Part shown: positions 37,601-50,400 of the stretch, piece after piece
Position numbering within the stretch: position 1 is the first letter of the stretch
Layout of the letters: every line of letters starts with the position of its first letter
From: Trichoplax sp. H2
Lineage: Eukaryota; Placozoa; Uniplacotomia; Trichoplacea
Direction: 5' to 3'
NCBI GenBank assembly: GCA_003344405.1
Contig: NOWV01000184.1
Location: 62,001 to 126,000 of the forward strand
Length of the DNA stretch: 64,000 nt
The notes under the pieces: generated by a model
Told to the model about the DNA's origin: nothing
Seen by the model: only the letters and a program-made list of their open reading frames with translations
Databases searched by the model: none
Made by a program: the position numbers and the translations under genes

Positions 37601-39991
37601 GGCATTAATTACCGCATCGTCTCATAGCTACAAGGTAAAATAATTATTGGCTGATACAGAGTTTTTATGACGAATTAATAAATTATATAGCGACTTCTAG
37701 ATTAATTATATATTATCGTTGAAATGTAAAGATTACGTAGTATAGAAGGTGTGAGAAAGACAACCCGACAAATAATCACCTTTATACATAGACTTTATTT
37801 TTGTCGTATAAGACGTCTGCAGATACAGTATTTCTTGTATCGATATAAATTTTACACTTACCAATTTCTTCTTTTAGAGTTTTCTCTAAATCGTCCATCT
37901 GAAATTAAAGAAATGCATTTAATCTCATCCTAATGATTCGGAATAACATAGTCTTATGATTTCATATTTCAAACTATATCGTCATTCTGCACAGTGGTTA
38001 TCAATGTACATATACTTTTTAAAATATATCTTACCTCTTTAATATGCTGTTCTTGTACTGTTTGTAAAGTTTTTTCCGACTGTAGCTTTAAAACTCTAAG
38101 AAAAATAGAATAAAACATATGTATGTTAAGTATGATGAAAAAATAAAATTCGTTTCATATAGCTATTCAAAACCATAGCATATCAGGATACTTATTATTA
38201 AGGGGCAATTTAAATGGTGAAAATATAGTATGTAAAACTACTAATTGAAAAATCATTTATTAGTTAATATAGTTGTAATTAGGGTTAATCTTCGTACAGA
38301 ATGTCGTCCTCATGTTCTAATTTTAATTTCGATTTAACTTCATCAAGTCGTAATTGTGCCTAAATATAATTAATCAGAGCAAAATTTAGATATACTGATT
38401 CAAAGTGCTGGACAATTACAATAAACTATAGTGATCGCTGTATTTCGCAAGTCCAGATATTTACTTACTTCTTCTAATTGAACATCTCTTGTTCTTCTTT
38501 CTTGCTCCAATAGTAGATTGAGCTCTGAAACTTGCTCTTGTAACTCAATCATTAACTTTTCACTAAGAAATTATTAAGGAAATAATTAATTTATTACGTT
38601 ACTCCTCTCATTATCGATTTTAGTACTACTAGCAACGGCTTAACTGTTGTGTATATTTAATTGTAAGATAATTATCGTATTCTTTTACATAAAAAAGTTG
38701 TTGCTAAAACTATACTTAGCTAAAGTTGCGACTTACTTTTCGATAAAGGAGACATGCGAAGTATACTGACGAGCAGATGTCACAGGACTGGATTTACGTT
38801 CCTCCTTTCGATCAGTTACCGGTATATCAGTTGGAGAATCACGATCATCTTTTAAATCTGGACTATTATAGAAATATTTGGGTTGTGCTGACAATGATCT
38901 GAACGACTGAAAGAAAGGAGAAGAGAGTGAAGGTTTGGCTTATGATAGAAAATAAGAATAGATCCGGATGTAAAATAACTTGGTCCAAGGCAATTGCAGA
39001 TTAGCAATCTTCAACTTTTATCTTAGTTACATGGAAAATGTAAAAGTTTTATTCCCCTATAGATTACCTTGCGCTCTTGTGGTTCAGATTTACCAAAAAA
39101 TTTATTAGAATCAATAGTAAATTTCCAATATCTATCTTCTTTCGATAAAGTGTAGCCTTTTCCAATAACAGTCTAATTAAAATAATAAATTTAGTTAAAA
39201 ATAGTTAACGCACGTAAAATTTTTAATTTAGAATTTTGCATTGTTGTTTGGTTTAAAATTTTTCAGGATAAGCTAACATTAGAAGAATCGGTAGGCTCAC
39301 AACCTTGTTAAATTGTGGATAATTTATCTGGCGTTTTCGGGGATATGTAGATGATAATGGTCTTCGTACGGGTGATTCAGCAAAGCGGCGACACCTTAGT
39401 TTGATGGTGCAATGTGATCTAAGTTAATTTCTAACTACTTTATTTACAGATAATTCAGTGGAACTAGTTCACTCACTGCGCTTTTGCTGTATGAGGTCTA
39501 GACGGAATAGTAATCGTCTGATCTTCGCCAAAAGTAACTCGTGAAGAAGCTGTTGATGGCCTAAATTATTTAAATTCAAGCAGAACGATTAAATAATTTT
39601 GACAAAGAGTCTATGATAAATTAAAAGTCTACATACACTTATTCAGAATTTGAAGCTTTAATAAGCTGTCATAAGTAAATTGATTAAGAAACATGTTGCA
39701 GTTTTTAGTAATGTAGCTACCGTTATTATCAAGCTTAGTTAATAAAGATTTTATTACGGTGCTGAAAGTAACACAGTGCATCATTTACGGTAAACAACTA
39801 GACCTAAGGACGGCCTTCCTTATCGTCCATTAGTAAATTACGCACTGATACCTAACAGTATAATTCGCTTACCTTGCTCTACCCTTATCCGAGGAATTAA
39901 GTAAAATTGATTTACTTATAATCGGTGACTTGCTGCCCATACCCGAAATAGACAAGACTTGAGGGGGTTCAACGACCACGTTAGACGCCAT
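34625..39991 (-). CDS. Coiled-coil protein of unrecognised family, 19 exons, complete
   Basis: Exons on the minus strand: 39991-39873, 39560-39477, 39394-39304, 39172-39068, 38906-38737, 38562-38469, 38359-38298, 38095-38035, 37898-37862, 37540-37488, 37358-37314, 37169-37115, 36968-36865, 36749-36678, 36514-36425, 35871-35804, 35667-35604, 35491-35456, 35011-34625. They join in phase to 598 residues. Residues 1 to about 185 are Ser/Pro/Arg-rich and probably disordered, with GKGYTLSKEDRYWKF near 101-115. Residues about 188-460 are a long Glu/Lys/Gln/Leu coiled coil (for example EKLMIELQEQVSELNLLLEQ). The C-terminus is basic then Ser-rich (RRRRSS, later RRKARRPSLQVSVL). I do not recognise the family. 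Architecture resembles centrosomal or ciliary CCDC-type proteins, which is only a suggestion. All introns are GT-AG except 36677-36515, which starts GC. Several exons (45, 72, 90, 36 nt) are phase 0 at both ends. Confidence 0.85.
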
Positions 39992-40690
39992 CTTTTAATT
40001 TGCCTTTCTAATATTTTATTTCAGTGAAATAAAATGGCAATATTTATGCTGTGTAGTTATACTAAGAATTATCAGTTGCTGGTATTAGAAATAGTAAGGG
40101 CTTGATCTTATCTGGATCTAAGCTCTTTAACGCAGGTAAAAAGTTATTCGATCATCAGGTCCGACGGTTTGCAGCGCACCTAAATGAATTAATTCATGAC
40201 ATTAATACAGCTTAAACTTATTTATTAAATTCAGATCACTGTTACACCACAAGCTATTAGTACAGTACAACTAAAGGAAAAATTAATTACCTCAACATAA
40301 CTTTATCATATTTAGATTATAAATAATTTAGCGGCTTTTAGTTCTGTGTGTGTATAGTTACTACAGAGCAAGAAACTATCCAATAGTGACCATCTTGCAG
40401 AAAGATATTTTCTTATTCTCATGTACTTGTTTAGCATAGAAGCCTTAGTAAATTCATACTATGCTATATAATCAATTCGTCAATTATAAACCACTACACT
40501 AGTGATAGAAAGGATGTATTGTTCATAGACTCTTTATGGTCAGCTATATAATAACGGCAACATTGACAGTAAACAGCTTTAATTCGGATTCAGTTGCTAT
40601 AGCAACAAAGTGCTGTAGGTCATGATAGCCAATTAATCCAATCGTATAGTTTATACTATAGACTTGCTATCGAATCTCTGTTGTCCTTAT

Positions 40691-41448
40691 ATTAATACAC
40701 TACTATAGCAAGCGCCATTACTGACGTAACGGAATATCTTAACTTGCAGAAGTAACTATTTCTTTTAGCAATAATCAGCTAGATAGCAGATACTCGATAT
40801 TCATATTTAAAATTTTAATCGTTTAGTCGTAGAACTAGCTAACTTAATATCGCTCTAGGAGTCAAAATATGACAATTGATTAGCAGCAAAGTTGTAATTA
40901 TTTACCTTGAATGAGTGCTATCCTTATCTAATCAAGTTTAGTACACGTCATGTAGGCCAACGAGATAAAATAAATACAAAATTGCAGAATAAGATGGATA
41001 CAAACGGCATTCGGTTTGGAAAGTAGTCTCACATAGATATTTTTCGTAATTATCTTTGATTCTATTCAATATTAATGCACTACTAAAGTAAGTACCGGCA
41101 TCATTTCTGACGTCGCTGAATATATTAGCTTACAGAAGTGATTACTTCTTTAGCCGTAAAGAGCTTGATGACAAATACTCGATATTCATGATCGAAATTT
41201 TAATCATTTAGTTGTAGAGCCATCTAATTTAATATCCCTGTAGAGTCAGAACATGACGCTTAATTTTAAGTAAAATTGAAATTATTGACCTTGAATGAGT
41301 GCTGCTCTTTAATAAGTTTAACACACGCCATACTAGGCGATGAGATAACATAGATACTAAACTGCAGGTCAGAATGGATGCTAACATCATTATGATTTGG
41401 AAAGTAGTCTCATATAGGTATATTTCATGACAATCTATGATTCTATTT
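40691..41448. repeat. Diverged tandem duplication, two units of about 380 bp
   Basis: Unit 1 is about 40691-41070 and unit 2 about 41071-41448. Matching landmarks keep order and spacing: ATTAAT-CACTACTA at 40691 and 41071, TACTCGATATTCAT at 40791 and 41176, CCTTGAATGAGTGCT at 40905 and 41289, TTTGGAAAGTAGTCTCA at 41015 and 41396, and GATTCTATT at each unit's end. The offset varies between 380 and 385 bp, so there are small indels. Many substitutions separate the copies. Neither copy has a long open frame, so it is not a coding duplication. Confidence 0.88.
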
Positions 41449-44368
41449 AGACCATGATAGAAATTACAATCGAGATTTATTTATTCTTCAAAAATACAGA
41501 TGATAACCAATAGCTAGCTTAGGATAAGAAAACTTCTTAAATTAGAGCAAATATTTTAACGTTACTGTTCATTTCTCGATTATAAACTAGTATAGAACTA
41601 AATGATCGATGACCGAAGCCAACTACTCAGTGTATAGCAATGACTTAGCGAAGATAGTAAATTTAAAAATAGTCTGATAGCAACCTTATGGAAGGATTGC
41701 ATTTACCTACATTATCTCAGTTTTCATCTTCCATATGATCAAAGAGTATACCTACTAGGACACTGTGATGTATTCCAATACGTAAGATATTTAAATTGTG
41801 ACATGTGTATACTGAGATTTTACTAAAAGAGCTAAATTTTCAGCTGTAACATCACATTAGTTCCCTAAAACGAATTTCTTCAATGTGAAGAGATTGCACC
41901 TTTCCGCTGCGGCTGTGTTGTTGTATATTTCAGTACCAGGAATATAACAGCAGGATATTTGCACATTCATAACTATTTTAGTATGGATAAATAATATTAC
42001 ACTCTTACAAAAGTAAAAATGCCACGCCTTTATTTATGTCGGATTAAATTTTATGAAATAGGTGTCATAAGCCCTGTTTTGCGTTGCCGTTACATTGAGT
42101 AAAATATTTAAGAGGTGATTATAATACCTCAGCAAGTAACAGTATTGGTAATCTGCATTTAAAATCAAGTAATGGATTTGCATTAAATTACCGAAGTAAT
42201 AGAAAATCATTAATAGACACGAAGGCCAAAAGCTAATAGTAGTGATCGAATTACAGTATGTCTACCTCATGAAATTATAATTATATACTCGTACAGCGAA
42301 CAGTTGTAAGTTTTTGGCGAGCTCGATAAACATTACTCGTAGCCGGTATTCAACGCAAAACCCCATAGCTGATTATTTAATTCGGCGGTATATCTGAAAT
42401 TGAAATTTTCAAGTAATATAAGTCATTAATGAAGCCGGTTGCTATTCTGTCAAGAGAGCTGAGCAACTGCAATGTGAATAGGTAATCATTCCATTTGGAT
42501 CCGCAACTGCAATTCTGAACCTTCGGAGAGCATCAATAGGCGTGTATAACATACAATAGACCCTTTCTTGGCAGAACTTTATGAAATATTGCAATTGGCT
42601 ATGGCTTAAATTCCCGTATAGTTGTAATCTACTAAATTTATTAGCACGATTATTGGTATGAGTAACTACAATGCATGAGATATCATCGACATTGTTAATA
42701 CTACCCTAACTCTAGAATATTAAAGCTACAATAGCGAGCATGTCAAGTTCAACGTTACGTCTTACTCTGTATTTGAATTTTCTGATTGAAAACAGTTACT
42801 AACTTAAATGTATCTATAATCTAAATTAGATGCTACTGTATAGATAAATAATATTAGCAATTTATTATGTTATGAACTCAATCCTTTATTGATATAGAAG
42901 GTGGCAACAACTTAATTAACTTCTTGTAAGGGAATGATGACATCATCTAATTACATATTTGTCATATCAATAAGTGAGAATTATAATGCGTAATGTGATT
43001 GATTTGTAACATTACAATCATAGTGCCTTTCATTGCAAAACTTATTCTATGATATGGATAGAATTATTTTCCATAACATATTAATAATCTCAGAAATGAA
43101 TGTCAAGAACAGTAATAAAACATGTGATTTTGACATTATTAAATTAGCTCATTTATACTGCACCAAACTCCAACACAATTTATTCGGCAGTGCATGCTAT
43201 TACTGATTACCTAAATTAATATTTCAAAGGTTGTCATCATTTAGCCCATTATGGGCTGTGAATATCGGATTTAAATATGACTCGTATAATTAATGTATTT
43301 TACTGATACATTAATTTACATATATTATTTATTATTAGTGATTATTTGCACTACACCTTGTTAAATTAGCCTACAGTTACCCTATTTGTCCATCTTCAGC
43401 TTTAACATATGTACCATGTGCATGTTCAACTGTGCAGTAGCAAATTAATGTTGTATTTATTATTCTTAATGTATTGCTTTAAATTCTGTTTCATTCGATA
43501 TCCTTCTAAATAATCTTAGGAGAAAGCATAAGAAGTTAGCAGCTAACGATTTTGATATTTTAATTTGACAAAATTTTCGTTAATCTTTTGTATTTAATAT
43601 CTGAAGAATAGGGATGTAGTTTGTTTTTGCCCATATACTACTCCCTTGTATAGGATGTGCCGTAGTTGAGTATGCCGAAAAAGAAGTATAAGTGAGAGAT
43701 CATTCGTTTATAACAGTTTAATTCCATCTGTTTATGGATTATATATAATTACGCCGAACGTTGTATTTATTTCAAGATTTCCGTATTGGGACTTAAGAGG
43801 GCGCCAGTAGGGTTTAATAACACTGATGTAATTATGTCCACCCCAGTTTTGCAAGTGAAAATTTCAGTGTATTGACAATAAAATTTCAAGCCAATAATTC
43901 CAAATCGACCTCTAGATCAATTTACCATGCTCTATAGTGTAAGTATTAAAAGGCGATAATTAATATGAAGCGTAGGCAGGAGTGTACAATACGATAGCTT
44001 AATAGAGTAATTAAAATAATTGCCAAGCACATCTAATTGGTTAGAGGCAATATCATAAAGCGAATAATAACATAACTGCTGTTTTGAAATCAAAATTAAG
44101 TCAATAATTTAAGAGACCTTAATATTAATAATATTATAATCCATATGTTACATTAAGTATAAAGTCAGTCTTTAATGATATACATTAAAAGAGATGATCT
44201 TGCTACATTCAGAGAAACACCTTTTTATTTGAGTAACCTTTGATTTAATTGCTTCTGATACAACGCTTTGTGGGATGAAACGATATGATGGATGAACAAT
44301 ACTTCAGATAATGATGCTTTTATTTTTGATAGAAAAATAAACATTGACTAATGGATTGAATAACATTG

Positions 44369-44458
44369 ATGCTGGGTTAACCATAATAATCAATATACGT
44401 AGTAATGAACCGATGCTTAAACCTAACTTATACTGGCTTTGTGTTACTAACCCAGCAT
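44369..44458. repeat. 11-bp perfect inverted repeat with a 68-bp loop
   Basis: ATGCTGGGTTA at 44369-44379 is matched by its exact reverse complement at 44448-44458, inside a short AT-rich open frame. It could be a small hairpin or a chance match. Confidence 0.45.
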
Positions 44459-47400
44459 TTCATGTAAGGAATTATAGAAATAATTCAAAGCAAACATCTA
44501 ACATAAATGTGAAGAATAGAGATACAATGTTTTTGCTTGTATAAATGAGAAGCCACAAACTCGGAATACAAATTGATTTTATTGATGGAACTATTTAAAA
44601 ATACTGTTCAGTGGCGTTTTGAACCCTTCACATCCAAATTCCTATTGACATTGTACTGTACTAAGCAACGCTTTAATGAACGTTACAAATATTAATCATC
44701 TTTTCGCAAATTTAGACCGGTTTAATTCCTTAAAGTTAAGGCAAGATACAATAATTCCGATCGTATTATATTACCGTCAATTTAAATTTAATGAGTAGTA
44801 ATTCTATCGATTTATAATTGCAAAATGATGTTCTAATAAGAAGCTCTATATGTATGAAAAAATTTAAGACGGTGTTTCTTCTCTAATTGCTGCAGCCTAT
44901 TCCTCGACTAAAGAAGTTATGCATCTAATTGTTGATCTGTTAGTAACAATTAATAAATCTTATAAGACTGGATATATACACTTCTTGATTATATACTTAA
45001 TTACTGTTCATAGCCAAAATAAATGAGCATAAGCATATATGCTAGTGTACGTATTTTCAAGAAGCAGATCGCAGCTTTATCATTCTGCTGAAAAGGATCA
45101 ACACCTCTATTATTTAACTATCTATAAATTGTCAATTGAATGATTAAAATGATCGATAATCAAAGCTTTCAAGCAAAAATTTCACTTTATCATAAATTTT
45201 TTATATACCTCAGAGCGTAAGGTGGTAGAAATAGATAAGTAAAAATTAGTAACAAAACCATTTGATTAGCAATACTATGTTTGCATACTCCACTATTGCT
45301 TAGCATCTTCCAAGGCCTTAATTTGATGACATGTTTATCGTAAAATATACAGTATGAGCAATGATGTTTTACGTAATGAGACACAGAACAAAACACTTAT
45401 CAACTCTAGAATTTAGTAAATAGGAGGCAACGAAAGTGCTAATAAAATATTTTGATTATTAAAGTTACGAGGTTCTATAGTTCAAATGTGATTTTGCTAT
45501 CAACAGAATTCAACTATGGTGTCAGAAATGAAATATACTTCAGACCCTGCATTGAATAATTTGTTCTTTATATGTTGCCGCCTCTACATATATAGGTATA
45601 TTTTTAGCAGGTTAGTATATTATAGCACTAAATCCAAATGCCAAACCATGAGGAGTTATGACTGTAATAGTCCCATAAGCGTTGTAATTTAAGTCTGAAA
45701 TACTCGTTTTTCTCAGTGATAACTATCTGACATCAAAACTATTTTAACCTAAAAAGTATATTTTCTCAATCTAGTGCTAGCGGCATTTATATCATTTTTT
45801 TATCCACCCTAAATAAAGATATCGATGCACCGCGTGCTATTTTCTATCGATATAAAGGTGCCGAAAGCCAATACAGGCATTTCACTGCCGTGCATAGCTA
45901 CAGTATGTAACAACACCTACTTATATTTCATAAATTGAATGCTTACAGCTAACTTTCTAATGCACGAGTGAGACAGTATTATTTTCTTCACTTAGTGATT
46001 CTCAAAGTATCGCAAAATATTACACAACGCCTTTATCTTGTCTTCTATTGCCTCATCATTATAATTTATTATTATATCATACCAGAAAGTTTGGCCGATA
46101 CTACTAATCAAACGGTGTTGCTTACCATGTTTACGTTACTTAAAATTAGCTAATAATGATTGACTTTATACTTCATTATAATTCTAATATGGTCCATTAT
46201 CTTTTGATTAACTATTATTGAATATACAGTATAAGACGTTGATTAATTAACTTACTATCCCACACGACTGACTATGATTATTGTTATTCCTGATCGTGTG
46301 CATGCTGGCGACTGATTACAGTAAGTGTTTAACATTTGTGCGTAGTAGTAGAAACTTATCCTAGCAAAGCACCCTACCTACTGGTAAAGTTACCAAATTA
46401 CGGGCCCCTTTTTCTTATTACTTTACATCGCACATTTTACAAAGTAAATCGAACGGCGGCAACATAATCTACGGTTACAGTTGCTACTACTATCCTATCC
46501 AATACGTTACCTACTGGTAGCCAGAAATTAACTAGCAATAATTCGTTAAATTGCTATCGTACATGAACAATCTTTGAATGTTAGTATCGAATTAACCAAG
46601 CTATATGATTAATTTATTCGCCTTAAGATAGGATCAGTAGTAGATAGTGGATTAATCTTATGCCGTACTACTAATGCCAATTATTGCTAGTCTGCTATTT
46701 TTTTAATACTTAATATATTTCATATAATATTAGACGGAACTATGCTGTGCCATCGTAATAGTAAAGAGATGAAAGATTGATCAATTTAATATGCTGAACC
46801 CTTGATGGATTTACCTTTACTAATGATATTCGTAGACACGCTGCCCTCGTTTTAATAAAGCATTATTTTTAATTTCAGGAGCAATCGTACGATTATAGAT
46901 ATCATAATTTGGTTTTCTTAGTTATTTCTAAGGTAATCAAAATATTTAATGCTTTAAGGATTCTCAAACTTTCGAGGATATACACGGCAAAAGTTTTTAC
47001 TGGATAACGATATTTTAAATAATGATTTAATATCACCTTTCTATCATAGTCTAGAATATGGATCTGGTTATTGAAAAACTGATTCAAGAGCAGCGATAAA
47101 GTAGGCTAGACTGCAGCTTTGTCGGAATTATTCAAGGGATTCAATTAATGTAAAGGTAAGATCGTTATCATTATTAAAAACAATTTTCTATTGACGACAA
47201 AAAGGATGTACCATATATCAGCAGATTCAGATTTGCCACCTTTAAGATTCGAGGATTCTCAAAGCAAGCAGTGATTTGAATTCCCGTATTCTTGCTACTT
47301 AAGATAAAGGATAATTGCTAACAGTAACTCAAATCCTTCTTCTGAAAATACTAATTAAAAAGGGGCGGAGCTAATTAAGGATGGCAAACTGATGAGCAAC

Positions 47401-50400
47401 AAGATTAAATGATTAAGTGATCTCCTGCTTGATTGTGTTTTATTATCACGCCTTCACAATGTTAATCTAACCGATTAAATTAGTCAGGAAACAACTCTTA
47501 TTCAATTTGATATTCCCTGACCTAAAGAACTAATTCTGCTTAGATCTGATACCTACCTAAATCGTAGGGTTAAACAGGAATCAATTTGATGAGTTGATGC
47601 GAATTTTTCAACTTTGAATGACAGAATATCTCGCGTAGTGGAGTAAAGTAATCAAATTAACCGACAATTTTCCCAACTAGATATTACGAATATGGTATAA
47701 ACGGCATTTTTTACTTTGGCTAATGTAATAAAATATGTTTGGCATACATGAATGATAATTCAAAGTAGATCTGCAGCAATGTAAATGCTATTATAAAGAA
47801 ATATTGTGGCATAAATAACTGGTAACATGTCTGGTTGGAATACTGTCAGACAGAGTTCATAGTAATTGGTATAAAGATGGAAAGGGTTGCAAATATACGA
47901 TGTTGCAGACTGTCTGTGAAATGATAATTTCATCAGAGGATGATACGTTGAAAGCAAGTGTAAAAGATATCAATATATGCTAACTATTAGCAGATCAAGC
48001 AATATGCCAAGGCCGAAATAAATATTTCGCCTAGATAAACATTAAAATGTAACGAATTAGAACCCTCAAATTGGTAACATCTGCTTTGTTTCAAGACAAA
48101 TGTTCGTAAACTACATGGGTGATATTGACTCTCTGATTGAAATTAGTAAGGGATTACTTTTTACCTAACAATAAGATTAAGTTTTATGACTGATTATGAG
48201 AAACTCGAGAGACACTATGTATTACTTCAGCTTAGCCAAACTGAAAAGGTTTATTCGCTAATGCACAATATTATACTCTACAAAAAATGTATTATTTTTC
48301 AGCCGTATGCATCAGTATTATCCAAATAGAATCTGTTTTGTTAAACCAAATTAGTTTACGATCAATTTCGGATAGATCATTCTATAAGATATTTATTTAT
48401 ATTAATACAGTTACAAAAATGACTGTAATTTTTTTAAATTCAACATGAACATGTCTAAGCATACAGTATGCAATAATATTGACTAAATATTTTGCAGGAT
48501 TACATGTCTTTGATGATATAGGTTAACTTTTCCGTGTCATATATAATTACTCGACTTAAGAAATTTCCAGTCGGTATTAAATTAGCTATTGGCTTCTTTA
48601 AAGTACTGTAACGATCCATATTCCCATCTAGGTTCAAAATAGAGAAATTTAACCAGATAACTATTGTAAAAAATGTCTGAACTAGTAATTCAAGAATTTA
48701 AATTAAACGACTACAGTTATTCGATAAAATAAAGTTGTAAATTTTGGATTAGTTGCGGCAGATAATTCTACTTAATTTGCCATTTCTCACCGAAATAATT
48801 TTATAAAACTTCTTAATGTACATGAACATTCACAGAAATTACTTTAAATTTACCTTACGTAGAATGATTATATTAGCAACTTGCTGTGTAGAAATTTTTA
48901 GATAATTTAATATAAATTATTGCTAAAATTAAATTAATGGATTGTACGTTCGTTCGAAAAACGAATACCAAATCCATTACTTAGGTATGATTTGCTTTAC
49001 ATATAATGCTACTAACGCAATCGTGATCTTTCTATTGGCCAGATACTGATCTATAACACTATTAGTATTCTATTCATATAAACAAATCTGACGAGCATAA
49101 TAATGCTGTAGCTTTTGAGCTATAACAGTTTCTTTCTAGAGTATGGCATGCAGTATCGTAATTCTTAATTTAAAGGAGCAACTATAGTCTATTTTGATAC
49201 CTCTTTTACCCCTGCTATTCAAAGCAGAGGCATGATAAAATCTTCGAGTATAGGAAATCGAGTCGGCTACAATATTAAAGAATTTAGGCAATATTAGGTG
49301 ATCAAAAGTAACTATAATCTCGTGACTTTATGAAAACATATTAACAAATTATATATGGCGATTACAACAATTCTACTGATGAAAAATCCTAACATTAAGA
49401 TATTTTGCTTTCTATTAAACGTAAATAGTTGCCAATTTTATATTAATTTGATTTCAAAGAACTATTTCAAAGCCTATAACTTTTACAGCCTAATAATTGC
49501 AGATAATCCGCGCCCAATTAATAAGAGTTTAAGCGGTCATAATTTCAATTACCTCATTTATCATTATAATTACTATAAGCATATTAACTACGCAATAAAT
49601 TAAACGATATGAAATCTACAGACTATTCAGCTTACTACAATTAAGTTTAATCTTGATTATTTATTCCATGTTTTCATCAATCTTATTTATATCAGAAAAG
49701 AATGATGGAAAATATTAGCTTTATGTAAAATTTGCTTGAAATTTAATCGATAAAAGATGGAATGAAAATATCGTTCATATGCGATTAATATTTGATTAAA
49801 TGATATAAAATAGAAATTGAACAATAATTATTTGGTTAAGGTATGCGTCAATGCATGATACGGATAAAATAAATTCTAAAGATATGTATAAAAACTAAGA
49901 AACGACTTTCTGGTAATTATATGAATATGTAGATGCACAACATGATCACTGTTATGACTATCGATAGCCAATTAGAATAGAATGTGTACTATTTAATGAC
50001 AATCATACATCCAAAGGTTAAAATAGCAATTTATGAATAGAATGTGGTAAAAAGAGTGAAAAGATTTTAAAGACTCGGGGTTATACCTCGTGTAATTTAT
50101 TTTACATCAAGGTGCAAGGTGTAGAGTGCACGTAAATGACAAGAAGGTAGACGTAGATTTAATTCCCTTGATTGACATCTAAATCAAAGTCATCATTTTA
50201 AGATTTGCTTTTAAAATTTGCTCTAATCAAATACGATTAAATAAATTGTTTCAGCAATTAGCATTCCTTGATAATTTGTTATAAAATATAATATTTTACC
50301 GTATCTCATCTGATTCTCCAATTATCATCTATTTCTTCTTTTTTTAATTAATTATTCCAATGAGATAATCTAACTTTTGCATCGTTTCATAGATGCTATC

